Assembly (NCBI GenBank): GCA_013339765.2
Contig: CM023448.1
Span: 21,903,295-21,967,294, forward strand
From: Haemaphysalis longicornis
Taxonomy: Eukaryota > Arthropoda > Arachnida > Ixodida > Ixodidae
DNA: 64,000 nt
Direction of reading: 5' to 3'
The translations under genes and the position numbers were made by a program. A model generated the notes under the pieces. It ran no database searches. It saw nothing but the letters and a program-made list of their open reading frames with translations, and was not told the origin of the DNA. Numbering within the stretch: position 1 is the stretch's first letter; every line of letters begins with the position of its first letter. Of the stretch, positions 1-9,991 are shown in pieces.

Positions 1-302
1 CAGGGTAACGTGTAAAGCGGAGCGCACTATCCCGCTAATTTTACATTTCCAAATGATATTATCGTGCATTTTGTGAAGGCGGCACATTAGCTGCTTAAAG
101 CTCCCGATTCTTGGCCCATCCGGTACGGGGCACGCTGTGCAACAAAGGTTACAAGGACAACTTCTGTTCAGCCTAGCCACGTGCGGATGCGTTTTTAGGA
201 GGATGCCGTTTAAAGTTCGCGGAATTCGAACAAAAACTAGCACCGCAGCAGAGTATCGGGCTGCTACTTTGCAGAGATGACGCAACGCCCAACAGAACGA
301 GA

Positions 303-402
303 CGGCAGAATTGGAGAAACAACACAGCGCGCAAATGAACAGGACGACAAAATTGGAGAAACAACACAGCCTCCAAAAGAACGGGACGACAACACAATTG
401 CT
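303..402. repeat. Tandem repeat, period 42, about 2.3 copies
   Basis: The segment TTGGAGAAACAACACAG occurs at 311 and again at 353, each preceded by a GACGRCARAA block and followed by a changed 9-10 base spacer, and a third partial unit starts near 382. This makes a short 42-base tandem array. It lies 5' of exon D on the plus strand, so it is beyond the exon D donor for the minus-strand transporter gene. I see no coding potential in it. The antisense open frames over it are repeat artefacts. Confidence 0.8.
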
Positions 403-467
403 CCTCTTTCTGTGGTCCCTTTCTTTTGCGCGCAGTGTTGTTTCCCACGATGATTTCGCAACTCTCG

Positions 468-520
468 CAATCTTCAGTTGCACTTTGGAGACCCGGTTCA
501 AATCCCAACGGATGAAACGG
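468..520 (+). repeat. tRNA-like B-box remnant (old SINE head)
   Basis: The stretch around 484-500 reads GGAGACCCGGTTCAAATCCC, which fits the Pol III B-box consensus GGTTCRANNCC. Nearly the same text, GGAGACCCGGGTTCAAATCC, recurs at 33333-33353. Shared wording around a B box at two distant sites suggests a dispersed tRNA-derived repeat and not a tRNA gene. I could not find a convincing A box or cloverleaf. Confidence 0.35.
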
Positions 521-854
521 GTGTTTTATATTTACTGTGTACAGTGGCGGCCATTCTTTTGACCGGACACGACTACAGCTACCGCAACATGTATACCCTT
601 TTCGCAGAATGTAGCATTTAAGGCTTTCGCCAGAAAACCAAAATATACTACCTCCCCCTGCGTCCGCAGATCAATCGAGTGCCGTAACACTGGCGACGCA
701 ATGCGCAGGTTTCTGACCGATTAATTACAACGTATGAATGCTCCTTGCTCAGATTGTACGTTCGCGCCGCCATTTTCTGCTGTTTTATTGCACTTTCCCA
801 AAATAGACATGGACCCACGTTATGACAACGATAAGACAGCGAGCGGGTGCTTAC

Positions 855-1009
855 ACAGTGCTGCTGCCGTCGTCTGCATTCCGGCAACAAAGATGGCAGT
901 GAAGAATCGCAGGCAGTTGTAACAGCTCACGGATGGGCACGTAGATGACGAAGATGCAGATAGTATAAAAGCGAACGTCGAGACCAGGAAAACTATACGA
1001 CGCCCGAAC
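855..1009 (-). CDS. SLC22-type transporter, exon D (TM segment after the MFS signature)
   Basis: Internal exon of a major facilitator superfamily organic-ion transporter of the SLC22 type, a plasma-membrane protein with twelve predicted membrane helices. The frame opens with FGRR, completing the family signature G-x-L-x-D-R-x-G-R-R started by exon C, then IVFLVSTFAFILSAS and LRFFTAIFVAGMQ, two hydrophobic runs fitting helices 3 and 4. The acceptor is a pyrimidine-rich tract ending in cgcag at 1010-1016 and the donor is GTAAGC just below 855. Length is 155 bases, entering in phase 2 and leaving in phase 1. From memory, vertebrate SLC22 genes also have a 104-base exon followed by a 155-base exon. 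The next exon must lie left of the window. Substrate cannot be inferred. Confidence 0.87.
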
Positions 1010-1428
1010 CTGCGTATTCGGAACAAAAGAAAGGCGATCAGCGGTACGAATTAGTCTCGGCTCTCGCCCATGTCCTTCCGGATGTCAACTGCAAGTTTAT
1101 TACTCAGTGCAGACACTTCAAAAGCCTTGAGCATTGCGCAGAAGGACGACACACATAGGAAAGACATCAGGACGAGCTGGTGGTGGTGAAAAACATGCAC
1201 TTTCTTCTGTTGAATCCCTCGAAGCATATTTTAGCCCAAATGCCACTGTGCTGAGCGGATGCCTCGCCCTTGTTAATATATTGCTCTTTTTGTATCTTTA
1301 TACCGTGTATAATTCCTTACACAATTGTGACTCACGTATTCTTGTATTTTGTACGCTTCTTGTCCACTCCTCTTGGGCTGTTTATCATGCAGTATTTATT
1401 AAATAAAAATAATAAAATAAAAGGCGCC
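1010..1428. other. Intronic stretch without recognised feature
   Basis: Part of the 15.8-kb intron between exons C and D. It includes the acceptor tract of exon D at 1010-1033 and an A-rich block at 1396-1422 next to the TTAA target of the following element. I see no gene or repeat family here. Confidence 0.6.
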
Positions 1429-1432
1429 TTAA

Positions 1433-3037
1433 GGGACACTAAAGTGAATTTGTCAAGCTCCCGGTTTTGCTTGCACTGCGTAGACTGGCTCAAATAACCA
1501 CACTAATAGGCCGGTAAGTATTTTATAAAGCGGGAAGGAAGAAAAACTACTCTGTGGCGGCCGCACCAACTAAAAGCTGTGACGTCGGGAGGAGGTGGCA
1601 CCGTGATTGGACGATGTCCAAGGTTAGCATTCAAATAAGTTTCGGTTTCGGTTCTGTAAAACAACATGCTTGACATACGACGGCAGCGTTGGATGGGCAT
1701 TCTCGATATCTCAGTAATCGTCGTACCGCGCTTCTGCCATGTTGTCGGCTGTAATATGCCTAAGATAAGCCTCCCAGGACGGCTTGGCATCGTAGAAATC
1801 ACTAGCCGTAGCCTACGCAGTGGATGAACGCCCTCCGCGGCGTCAACGCAGACGCTCAAACGCCATGAGCTCTTCCCGCATATTCGGAGCTTAGCTCACT
1901 CATCCCTGTATCGTAAAAAGCGTGTTCCCACCAGGCCAAGGGTGTGCTGATTCTGGCCTGTGCCCACTTCCCACAAGCAGTCGGTGCTTGTGGCAACAGG
2001 ACGCCAACGAGAACTGGCTAGCGCGTCAGTGTAAGTCTGCGCGCGTTCTGCGAACTCGCTCGTGGAGTAGTGAACGTTACGGCCCAAAAATGGTGAAATC
2101 AGGTTAGAAAACATCTCTCGCAAACGAAAAAATCAACTTACAAAAAAAACTCATGCACCCTCGGGAATTCGAACTTGCGACTTGCAAAACAATAATCCTA
2201 GAGCTTCAGACCACTCGGCCACAAGCCCTGCCGAAGTGGGATATATAAGGTATATAATGTATAACCAGTTTACACTTTTATTTAGTTTTAGCGTTTCAAG
2301 TACTTTAGGTGACTATTTGTTGTATAGCGCTCGTGCAGTAAACGTCCCCCAAACTTCCACAATATGTCACGTCTAGCAATTGCATTTCTTAGATGGAAAA
2401 GCGTTCGCAGATGTGTGGTCGTGCTGATTACCGCTGTGCTTGTTCACCCTGCGCAAGTGCTTCCGACTCTCTAGTTTTGCACTGTACGGTAAAAGTTACA
2501 GGTTATTTTTTTCCTTAGTACCAATATTGACTTCGCTGGCTCTTCCCCCGCCTTCAAGTGGCATTAGATTTTCCTACTGGCGTAAAGTCAGCGAAGCGTC
2601 GCATTTGCACTTGTGCAGCGCTTGCATGGAGCGACCCGGGCTCGGAGCTTGATACAGTGTGCAAACTAACAAAGTAAAGAAACGTTCGTTTTTCCATTCA
2701 CAAACGTGTTGTGGCTTAGTTTCAACTGAGCGAGCGAATTTCGACGACCCGTCGGTGGCCGGCGGACTAAACGCTGGGCCGACTGACTTGGTCGGACAGG
2801 CGTCGGCGAGCCGTGCAGTTTCGCAGCCAATTTCCAGCTCATCTCCTCCTGACGTCACACGAAAACGCCTCAGAAAATGGGCGAGGGTGCAGAGAGGAGG
2901 GCAGCATTTTCGAATTGTTTTTCTAAGAAATGAATTGGCGTAAACGCGCTCAGAGTGGTCAAAACATGGCCTATGGACTCCGGACTGCAATTTGCGCTAG
3001 TAATCCCGCAATGTTTACAAATCACTTCAGTGTCCCT
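1433..3037 (-). mobile_element. TTAA-flanked terminal-inverted-repeat element, copy A (non-autonomous)
   Basis: The left end reads GGGACACTAAAGTGAATTTG after TTAA (1429-1432). The right end reads CACTTCAGTGTCCCT followed by TTGA (3038-3041), so the ends are inverted repeats of about 20 bases with a one-mismatch TTAA target duplication. The body matches, in reverse orientation, the sequence 21191-22671 along most of its length, for example the shared block around 1600-1860. No transposase is visible and the small open frames inside are not conserved as protein. A tRNA-like module sits at 2150-2228. TTAA duplication is typical of piggyBac-type elements, but assignment to that superfamily is inference. 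Confidence 0.8.
2150..2228 (-). repeat. tRNA-like Pol III module inside element copy A
   Basis: On the minus strand an A-box-like TGGCCGAGTGG (2211-2221) is followed about 40 bases later by a B-box-like AAGTTCGAATTCC (2164-2176). The order, spacing and wording resemble a leucine or serine tRNA body. The same module occurs in copy B at 22006-22078, so it was already part of the element before both insertions. The cloverleaf is too decayed to call a tRNA gene. Confidence 0.6.
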
Positions 3038-3202
3038 TTGAGGGCCGACCCTGTACAAACTCTAGGAGGAGTCTGTAGTCCTGAGACACCTGTGGCTTCC
3101 GCGGCGGTGCGAGCCCTGGCCACGGGGGCTCTTTGGCCTTCCAATATCCAGCAGCCGATCAGGGCAGCCTCCCAGCTCTAACGGGTAGGTGGGAAGAGGA
3201 CG

Positions 3203-3853
3203 TCATTGGGGGGACCGCCGGGTTAGATGGGCATGCCCACACCATGTGAAAAGTATCCGCAAACGGATTATCACAGTGTGGGGGCATTCCCCGGAGAACG
3301 CGAGATTGAAAGGCTTAAGTATCGCCGGGCACAATCCCCTGTTAGTGTATAGGCGTAAGAGCCGGCGCCGGGCCTTAGTCAGGGCCGGCAGCGGAGGCGG
3401 AAATCGGAGCCGGAAATGGTGATGCGATCTTTCTGTAAGATTTTGGCACGCACTCCGCGAATCGGTAATAATGATCGGAGATGCGGGGTCCACTGCGGCA
3501 CGAGCTATGGAGATTTTCTCCGCGTGAGTAATTTCCGGGGCTCGAAACGTGAGCCCTTGAACAGGCACGTTTTGATGGACTACGGCTGCCGTGTACCACC
3601 CCCCCTGGTGAGGGCTAGACACGTCCATGTAGAATACTCCAAGACCGGACACATAGCGTCCTTGCAAGGCTGTAACCCGCGCAGTTCGCCTGCCTTCGTG
3701 AGTCCCCCTAGCCATGTTTTGGGGCACAGGATGGATATCCAACGCACCACGCCAGTCCTCTGGGATCGTGGTCCGCTCTAGTGCCTGATAGGTGTAGGAG
3801 ATATGGAGGCGTTCTAAGAGGAATCTCCCGGCATGCGACTTGGTAAGCCGCAC
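3203..3853 (-). pseudogene. RNase H domain of N1 ORF2 (broken)
   Basis: The frame contains VFYMDVSS, THAEKISIARA and IIITDSRSACQN, which line up with the D, E and D blocks of retrotransposon RNase HI (consensus YTDAA, AEE.AIALA, ITDSQ.AC seen in the other copies of this window). The usual YTDA is changed to YMDV, but the catalytic aspartate is kept. The downstream half, where the fourth acidic block should be, is scrambled by frameshifts. RNase H would degrade the RNA template during target-primed reverse transcription. It follows the RT frame at 4047-5027 with a frame change between them. Confidence 0.8.
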
Positions 3854-4046
3854 GTACTGGTTATGGAGATGGGCCTATTTAAGTTCCCCGTACGCGTTGG
3901 TCCTGCCCAAATCTGCAATACGCTGGTTAGACGTCAGATCGGGAGGTCGAGGGCGCACCTGTATATTTTGCGGAGAATGCCTTCGAGCGTGAGCACATCA
4001 CATTTGCGCAAACGTAGGTAGGGTTTCGAATAGAGGATCCGACTGG

Positions 4047-5027
4047 TCACGAAAGCGTTGGCGAGGCGCAGAGCATCGCGGCTCCTGAGACCTCCCCGTT
4101 TGTTCGAGAACCAACAAACCACGCGACCACCCGATCCCCGACCATACGTAACTTGCGCAGGGTTGTATCGACTTTCCTGGTCTTGTGTATTACGAGCCCC
4201 AAGTCGCGGATTTCTTGGCGTTCTGGGATTGGCCCGGTGAGGAAGGAAAGTGCGATTTGAGTCATGTCTTTTGGTTTGGGGCGAAGACGCACGTACTCCG
4301 ATTTTGGAGGGTTACATTTGAGGCCGCAGCGGCGGGCGTATTCCTCTACGACCGATGCTGCATGCTGCAGGCTAGCCTCAATGCTGCCAAGGGAACCCTC
4401 GGTTGCCCACAGCGTGATATCGTCGGTGTACAGAGCGTGCCGTACACCGGGGATATCCTTCAGCAGTGCGGGGAGATGAGCCATGGCGAGATTGAACAAA
4501 AGAGGAGAGAGGACCGCTCCCTGTGGTGTTCCTCGAGTACCCAGAAGATATGTGCCATGCTCCTCGACTTCAACGCGGAGGTACGTCTGCCGTTGAGTCT
4601 TGAACAGACGGATGTACCTGAAAGTATTATCCCAACAGCTTGTTTGGGACAGAGAGGTAAGAATGATTTCGTGGGTAACGTTATCAAATGCCCCCTGAAG
4701 ATCTAAGGTGACGACTACCTTATCGTTACTGCGATGCTCGATCGGCTCAATAACGTCACGATGGAGTTGTAGGAGAATGTCCTGAGCAGAGCGATGTGGA
4801 CGAAAATCGTTCATAGTGTCGGCAAAGGTGTGCTGGACCTCGAGGTAATCGGAGAGCCTATCTCTAACTATTGTTTCCGTTAGCTTCCCCACACCCGAGG
4901 TTAAGGAAATGCGTCGTAGATTTTCGATGTTGATAGACTCGCCCGGTTCGGGATTAAAAGTTACCAGAGCCGTTTTCCAATCAATTGGTAGCCGTTCGCG
5001 CCCCTCCCAAATTTGATTGAAGTACAC
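4047..5027 (-). pseudogene. Reverse transcriptase of N1 ORF2 (fragment, 326 codons open)
   Basis: This is the largest open RT piece in the window. RT blocks are visible in order: NLRRISLTSGVGKLTE, VVVTLDLQGAFDNVTHE (first catalytic aspartate), RGTPQGAVLSPLLFNLAM, the active-site box ALYTDDITLW, and CGLKCNPPKSE in the thumb region. The box is YTDD instead of the commoner YADD. It would copy element RNA at a nicked target. The frame is lost downstream of GRTN near 4047, and the region just upstream (5028-5164) carries the block starting TPGRDQ in another frame. It is a fragment, not a functional gene. Confidence 0.9.
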
Positions 5028-5164
5028 GAGGAATTGAAGGTATGCTGGGTCAGGGAGGTTGGCTAGAAGCTTAAGCGTGACTTGATCCCGACCCGGCGCC
5101 GTTCCTCGCTTTATTTTCGACAGGGCCGCCTACAGGTCGTGGAGTTGAAAGCAACGATCGAACT

Positions 5165-5815
5165 CTAAGTTCTCCGAGCCTGCATATCAGAACGACGGTC
5201 CAATGGAGTCCTGCGGGATACAGATATATTGATCCCTAAGAGCCTGTGCCAATTTATCCGCGTCACCCGAGTAGGCGTGAAGCGCGCGTTGAAGATGTTT
5301 TTGCGTTTCTGTGCGCGTTTGGCTGGGTCGATGAGGGCCCTGAATAAACGCCACGTGTTTCGGTTGGACGTATGCTTGGCGGCATTGCTGCAGCGTTCTA
5401 CCCAATTGGAGCCAGCGAGCTTAGCCGCGTACTCGGCAGCTTCCTGGGTGAGGGCTGCTATGCGGAGTTTGAGCGTACGGTTATGCTTCTGTCGGCGCCT
5501 GCGGCGGACTAGGCTATGCCGGGCCTCCAAGATATGCAGGAGATGTTTATCCACCGCCGGCGTGGCCTCTGAGAGCTGAACCGTCTGCTCAGTTTGGCGA
5601 AGCGACGTCACAAGGTGTTGAGACCAAGTGGCGTAGCCTTGTTGAGCTATGGGGGCCGGAGTCGTGTACTCCGAACTGAACTTGTTCCAGTCCGGAAGTT
5701 TCGCTTGTTGATGGGGACAGTCCGAATTGTAGTCAGAAGAATGCAGTGGTCCCTTCCGAGGGTTTCATCGGTGTTGAGCCATTCTGCATGCCTGATGTGC
5801 TTGGTAAGTCTACTA
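5165..5815 (-). pseudogene. Endonuclease end and EN-RT linker of N1 ORF2 (broken)
   Basis: The frame 5165-5611 is a basic, helical linker (LEARHSLVRRRRRQKHNR and ALTQEAAEYAAKLAGSNW) found between endonuclease and RT in the other I-like copies here (26116-26682, 13700-13950, 52080-52330). Upstream, reading minus from about 5815, the text KHIRHAEWLNTDETLGRDH is the C-terminal end of the APE-type endonuclease, whose SDH motif has become RDH. The join at about 5815 to unrelated sequence marks the 5' truncation. Confidence 0.8.
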
Positions 5816-5850
5816 TGTCTCCCAATGTTCCCTCATGCTCCCCTGCAATA

Positions 5851-6333
5851 TTATTCAGGCAGCGCCCCGTTTGGCCTATTAATACAGGCCTCTCCGCATG
5901 CCAGTGGAGTTTCGTACACGACGACTTTCACGCGTTTTACATAGAGCTTGGAAGGTCTTCTGGCACAACCGCTCCTGCTGGTTTTCTCCTTTGCAGTGAG
6001 AGAACAAAGCTGTCCCAGCCTCACCGGAGCAGACAACACTAGACGTTCTCCGTACGTATTAGCCACTTTTTTCAAATTGTGGGCTACCTTGTGCATGTAT
6101 GGTACCTCTACTGGCTTCACAGCTTCCGTTGAAACCCTTTTGCGCGCTTTTCCTTTTGCCTTTTGTAGGAGTGTTTCATTCACCTCCGCCAGGATCGCAC
6201 TGGGGAAGCGTGCATCGTGCAACCGGGACTTTTGGTTTTTGAAACTTTCCTCCATTCTGTGCGAGTACGACTTCATAAGAAAAGACTGAAGACACATTGC
6301 AGAAATACCTCTTTTCACGGTTTTTGAATGCAC
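5851..6333 (-). pseudogene. Penelope-like GIY-YIG nuclease region (truncated)
   Basis: The frame holds VPYMHKVAHNLKKVANTYG and LVLSAPVRLGQLCSLT, the conserved linker just before the nuclease in Penelope-like elements, then VVVYETPLACGEACINR. This matches the GIY and YIG blocks (compare VVYDIPLPCGRSYTGQT in the open copy at 43426). In P1 the second block is altered to ACINRPNG, and the rest of the domain, including the catalytic arginine and glutamate, is missing because the element is cut at about 5815. The domain would nick DNA to start integration. It is inactive here. Confidence 0.75.
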
Positions 6334-6493
6334 CGACGGATAAGGTAAAAGATCCTTTGCAACTCTTGGAATTTACATCCAACACAGGTGTGTTTCAGAA
6401 ACAGACATTTCGATGTCCAGGAATTGTAGAGTTTTAGGGGCGACGCTCCTCTTGCTCGGGCCCTATCCCGTCCCTCGTTGCTGCTGTATACGG

Positions 6494-6855
6494 CACGGCA
6501 CATTAATGATGATTGTGGCAGAATCCCCCTAGGGATTGGCCAACCAAAGATTAGCCGAAGAGGACAAAACGTTCAACGCGTTCATTGCTACCCAACAAGG
6601 AGAAGAGGAAGAAGAAGAGGTTGTCGTTCGTCGCCTGCGAGCTCAAGACGCGTACCGCAGGTACATGACACAAGACGCTCTGCAGAAGGCGACGGCTAAG
6701 GTGGCTAAAATGTCACACACCGAATTCGCAAACTTACCCATGGAGATTCTCATCGTCCAAACCAACCCCTACATAACCACCACAAATATCGACGTCGTCG
6801 ACGGGCTTGTCAACGGAGCGGGGGAAAGCTTGACGTGTCGAGTCTTTATATGATG
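6494..6855 (+). pseudogene. Pif1-type helicase fragment of a Helitron-like element
   Basis: The plus-strand frame ends with PMEILIVQTNPYITTTNID and VVDGLVNGAGES, which resembles the C-terminal helicase block of Pif1 and Helitron helicases (form PYMITTNID.SDGLVNGA). The part before it contains a run of glutamates (GEEEEEEVVVRR) that I cannot place. Only about 105 codons are open, ending in a stop at 6852. It sits inside Penelope element P1 in opposite orientation, so it arrived by insertion or rearrangement. Exact ends are not visible, and Helitron end hairpins were not found. Confidence 0.6.
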
Positions 6856-6917
6856 TGCGGGCGAATGTTTCACGGTTTTACGAATAAGCATTTTTGCTTC
6901 GCCCCTCTCATCATCAT

Positions 6918-7148
6918 TCACTTCGTGGAGATGGCGGAAGTTTTTTTTTCTTTTGGAACCTCATGTGTAAACATCAGCCCCTTACCATGTTGTCTAAAAT
7001 CATATAAAATTCCCTTCATCAGGTCATGGTAGGTCAAGTGATTTTGCTTCTTTAAAAGAACTAAAAAATCATCCACATGCCTAAAAAGTTTAAAAAACCC
7101 TCTTTTAAATCCTTTAAGTTTTAATCCTAAAAGTTTTGAAACATTCAC
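6918..7148 (-). pseudogene. Penelope RT active-site segment
   Basis: The frame contains KLFRHVDDFLVLLKKQ, matching the RT active-site box of Penelope-like elements (usual form FRYVDDFLV), with the two catalytic aspartates kept and the tyrosine changed to histidine. It also has LTYHDLMKGILYDFRQHGKGLMFTHE, which fits the helix following the box. The frame is separated from the N-terminal RT frame at 7316 by lesions. Confidence 0.7.
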
Positions 7149-7315
7149 AAGGGTGCGGTCAATATCAGTAAAAAAATATTACACAGGACAGAAGCTACAC
7201 ACGCACCGATCCATAGAACACGACGTTGCCAACGGAAACTATTGTCAAAAGTTATAAAAGTGCTATTGAGATAAAATTCACGTAAAGTGATAAAATTACC
7301 TACAGTCAACCCTGT

Positions 7316-7792
7316 TCAATTCTGAAACGAAACATCACCGTTCTCCTCAACACAGTACCTAACAGACTCGTGCAGATCAGCATGAGGCACGGAATAAAAG
7401 AGGTCGACAGAAAACATAAACCCTATGTTCTGGTGTTGTTCAAGAAAGCAAGTTACATCCTGTGAATTTTTGGTAGCAAACGGATAACACACATCTAGCT
7501 TATGTAAATATTTGTGAAGAAACCTACTGTCCTGGCTCTGCCAAGAGCCTTCCTCACGCACCACAGTCCTAAACGGCAAATCTGCTTGATGTGTCTTGGC
7601 CACGAAAAATACCTCCAACGAGTTGCTTACACATTTGTTTATACCAGAGGCTACCTTTGCCAGTCCCAAGTCATTGCATAACTTTACGGCCTTACTTTTT
7701 ATTCTCGTCACACCCCTCGTAACCTCTCTAAAGTTGATACTAATTGCCTGACCTGCCTTTTCCCTAAACACACCTTTTAGGTACAACAACAA
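7316..7792 (-). pseudogene. Penelope RT N-terminal segment
   Basis: The text FFVAKTHQADLPFRTVV is the Penelope RT entry block (usually KTHKPG.PFR.IV), SRFLHKYLHKL follows, and NIGFMFSVDLFYSVPHADL holds the first catalytic aspartate block (usually FSIDIKDLFYSIP). About 158 codons are open, with stops on both sides. The thumb and active-site parts continue in a different frame at 6918-7148. Confidence 0.75.
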
Positions 7793-8269
7793 ACCTCCTC
7801 TTTGCCTGCAAAAGGGCAGAACAAAAAGTGCAGAACAGTGCAGAAAGGTGGAGGCCGCGACTGAATGAGATTAAGATTCTTGGCCGGGGCAGCAGCGATT
7901 TCGCGCGTGAGATTATGGAAGAATCGAACCCCCATGCTGTACAATTAGGCCGGTGGGGAACAATGGAACCACCCTCCTTCCCCCCACCCCTCAATGTGTT
8001 CTGGTAAAGATTAGGTTTGCAGCTGCTCTCGAAAGGGTGGGGGGTTGACATCATTTGAGGGTAGCGCATTCGTCAGGCTAGGCAGCACCCAGCAGTTCTT
8101 GCCCAAAACGCTGAGCGCATGCGTCAGGACCCAGTATTTGCCGACAGAGAAGCCGAGTGCAAGCGGCAAGCCCGCCAGGACAACGAGGAACATTTCACAC
8201 CTTCCCCCATCAGCAGGTGTAGTGGTTTACAACAGCTTCGCTGGACGTCCACTTCCGCAGGGCGGGACG
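7793..8269. other. Unassigned stretch, possibly 5' part of P1
   Basis: It contains G-rich and C-rich runs (about 7970-8045). A short plus-strand text REAECKRQARQDNEEH (8142-8190) recalls arginine-rich repeat proteins, but it is too short to name. No domain is recognisable. It could be the Penelope 5' region or unrelated. Confidence 0.3.
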
Positions 8270-8372
8270 GCGTCCATTTTTTCGCTTTTCACCTCCACCA
8301 AAAAAGCAGCCGCCGCGATTGGGAGCGATCCCGTGTCCTTGGGCTCGGCACCACAACGCCTTAGCCCCTGAT
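8270..8372 (-). mobile_element. tRNA-derived SINE (Ruka-like), 5' part, decayed
   Basis: On the minus strand the run GGGGCTAAGGCGTTGTGGTGCCGAGCC and a decayed B box near 8321-8331 align with the tRNA head of the intact SINE at 28234-28470. The later GCGAAAAGC-like segment also matches. The A box is damaged and the 3' half is absent. Confidence 0.7.
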
Positions 8373-9991
8373 CAACAAGCGCCTTCACTGGCAAGTGCGC
8401 CTTGCAACAAAAACAATCACAGCATAAATTAAAAAGGCGCTGTCACGTTTTACTTGTTTATTTACTTATTTTGAATACCCCAAATGTTTGGAAGCGCATT
8501 GCATAGGGGGAGATGCAATTCAAACAAGATAACTCAACACATATCAATAAAAATTACAACAAACGTCACACCGATATCTGTGTAACAGGTTCAATTTTCA
8601 AAAAAAATTAAAGAAAGAGAAAGAGTAAGAGGGCAATTAACATCTGCATCAGTTTCTTTTCTAAACGTGAAATACTTTCAGGCCGTACTCAACGTGTGCA
8701 TCCAGTGGTTATAATCACGGGGTTACTAAGCACTTCAGCCAAAAATTACGGGAACCTCGCTGATCGGATTTTATCTCTTTGCTTGTCATGGCGATGTGCA
8801 CGCCTTCCAATGACGTCATTCGAGTGAAGTCGCGGCTAATTTCCGGCTTCCTTTCACTTGCAGCAATTAGCGCATTTGATTGCCCTTTTAAAGACAGTTG
8901 AAAAAAATAGCAAAGCAGAACTGTGAATATGTATCTACTGAAGTCAGCGAATCACCCAGTAGAGCTCTGTGCTGGTGAAAGCTACAGCCTTTGCAGTGTT
9001 TCCAAGCCCGCAGGAAACAGGGAAATTTTTCATCGCTTGTGTGACATGGTTCCTTTAAATCTCCACTGGGTTTTTAATCCCATATGTTTTCCGATATTTC
9101 TTTGCATTTTTGGTATTAAAAATATCTAACCTGGCAGGAATGGGGCTGTCTGAATAGAAAAGTGTGGTTCTTTCAACTTGAACAAAGTTGTGTTTAGTTT
9201 TCGCCCCACGTTGGGAAGCGAACAGGGGCATGTCAGGTGCCCGAAAGAAAGCGTTTGTTTGAAGCAAGCCACTGCACTTGGAATGTGTTCCAGATTCTCC
9301 TTTGACTCCCCCAATACAATTGTACAGGATATAAAGTTTGCATCCCCTTATTTGTAATCTAAAATGTAGTCCGACCGTGTAATCTGTGATAGACAGGCGC
9401 ACCATTCCGGGAGAACAAATCAGCCGGCATCAGTGCGATAGACAAATCAAGGACTGGTGGTCATGGCTTTATAAGTATGCTAGTAGCTGTATTTCAATTA
9501 TTGGTTTTTCTTTTTTTTTGTAATTGGGGAAAACGATTCTACCGGAGCACCCTTATGCAACTGGCGTTTGCGATTCTAAATATGGTTTGTACAGCTACAA
9601 CACCATCCCAACCTACAAATTTGAAGAAAAAGGAGACAAGCTTCGGCTACCGCATGATCCCTTCTATGAGCCGTCTGTGGCTGGTGGTAATTTGGGAAGA
9701 ATAATTTATTAGCCAAAGGTCTGAGCTGCCTCCTGCTAGAGCTCACAAACGTACAGTGTTTTTTCTGGCGCTTGGTGGTTTGCTAGCTTGCTGTGTGCGT
9801 GCGTGTATGCTACTCATCATTCCTTATAATTGTCATCTTTCAACTTCTGATTAGTTACTTTCCTTTATTTACTCGCGTCTTTTGTTGTCCATACGGTTAC
9901 CCAAAGTACCGTAACAGCTCGGCTATTCATTCCCCTCGTGATTATTCTTGCAACAACGGGCTCTCTCTTTCTCCAGTTCGCCCTAATCCGA
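8373..9991. other. Intronic stretch, one unrecognised short open frame
   Basis: AT-rich in 8400-8720. No RNA gene or known repeat family is recognised. A short minus frame at 9126-9405 is cysteine-containing but unidentified. A plus frame at 9524-9712 is listed separately. Confidence 0.5.
9524..9712 (+). other. Unrecognised 62-codon open frame
   Basis: The frame includes YATGVCDSKYGLYSYNTIP and KFEEKGDKLRLPHDPFYEP, a composition that looks protein-like, with few low-complexity runs, many aromatic and charged residues, and a TAG stop at 9710. I do not recognise a family. It lies in the large C-D intron on the strand opposite to the transporter gene. It may be an exon remnant, a transposon piece or chance. 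Confidence 0.25.

Larger units (their letters stand above)
3048..5815 (-). mobile_element. I-like non-LTR retrotransposon N1, 5'-truncated
   Basis: Reading the minus strand gives, in order, the end of an APE-type endonuclease (GRDHCIL near 5745), a basic linker (5165-5611), reverse transcriptase (4047-5027), RNase H (3203-3853) and a C-terminal tail (about 3050-3190, AARTAAEATG-like text in another frame). This is the ORF2 order of RNase H-bearing I-like elements. The 5' side stops abruptly at about 5815 against Penelope-derived sequence, and the 3' side ends next to copy A. Frames are broken between every domain, so the element is dead. Confidence 0.88.
5816..7800 (-). mobile_element. Penelope-like element P1, interrupted
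   Basis: On the minus strand an RT N-terminal part (7316-7792), an RT active-site part (6918-7148) and a GIY-YIG nuclease part (5851-6333) occur in the canonical Penelope order, RT first and nuclease last. A plus-strand Pif1-helicase fragment (6494-6855) interrupts the RT-nuclease linker. The nuclease is cut off by the N1 boundary at about 5815. Sequence beyond 7800 may include its 5' part, but I cannot delimit it. Confidence 0.82.

Noticed and set aside
303..402. CRISPR-like short tandem array
   Set aside because: Only 2.3 imperfect direct units without spacers of constant size, in a eukaryotic intron context.
2574..2990. 138-codon minus-strand open frame in TTAA element copy A
   Set aside because: The matching region of copy B does not keep the frame, so it is not a transposase.
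3416..3781. 121-codon plus-strand open frame
   Set aside because: Shadow of the N1 RNase H region on the other strand, with no features of its own.
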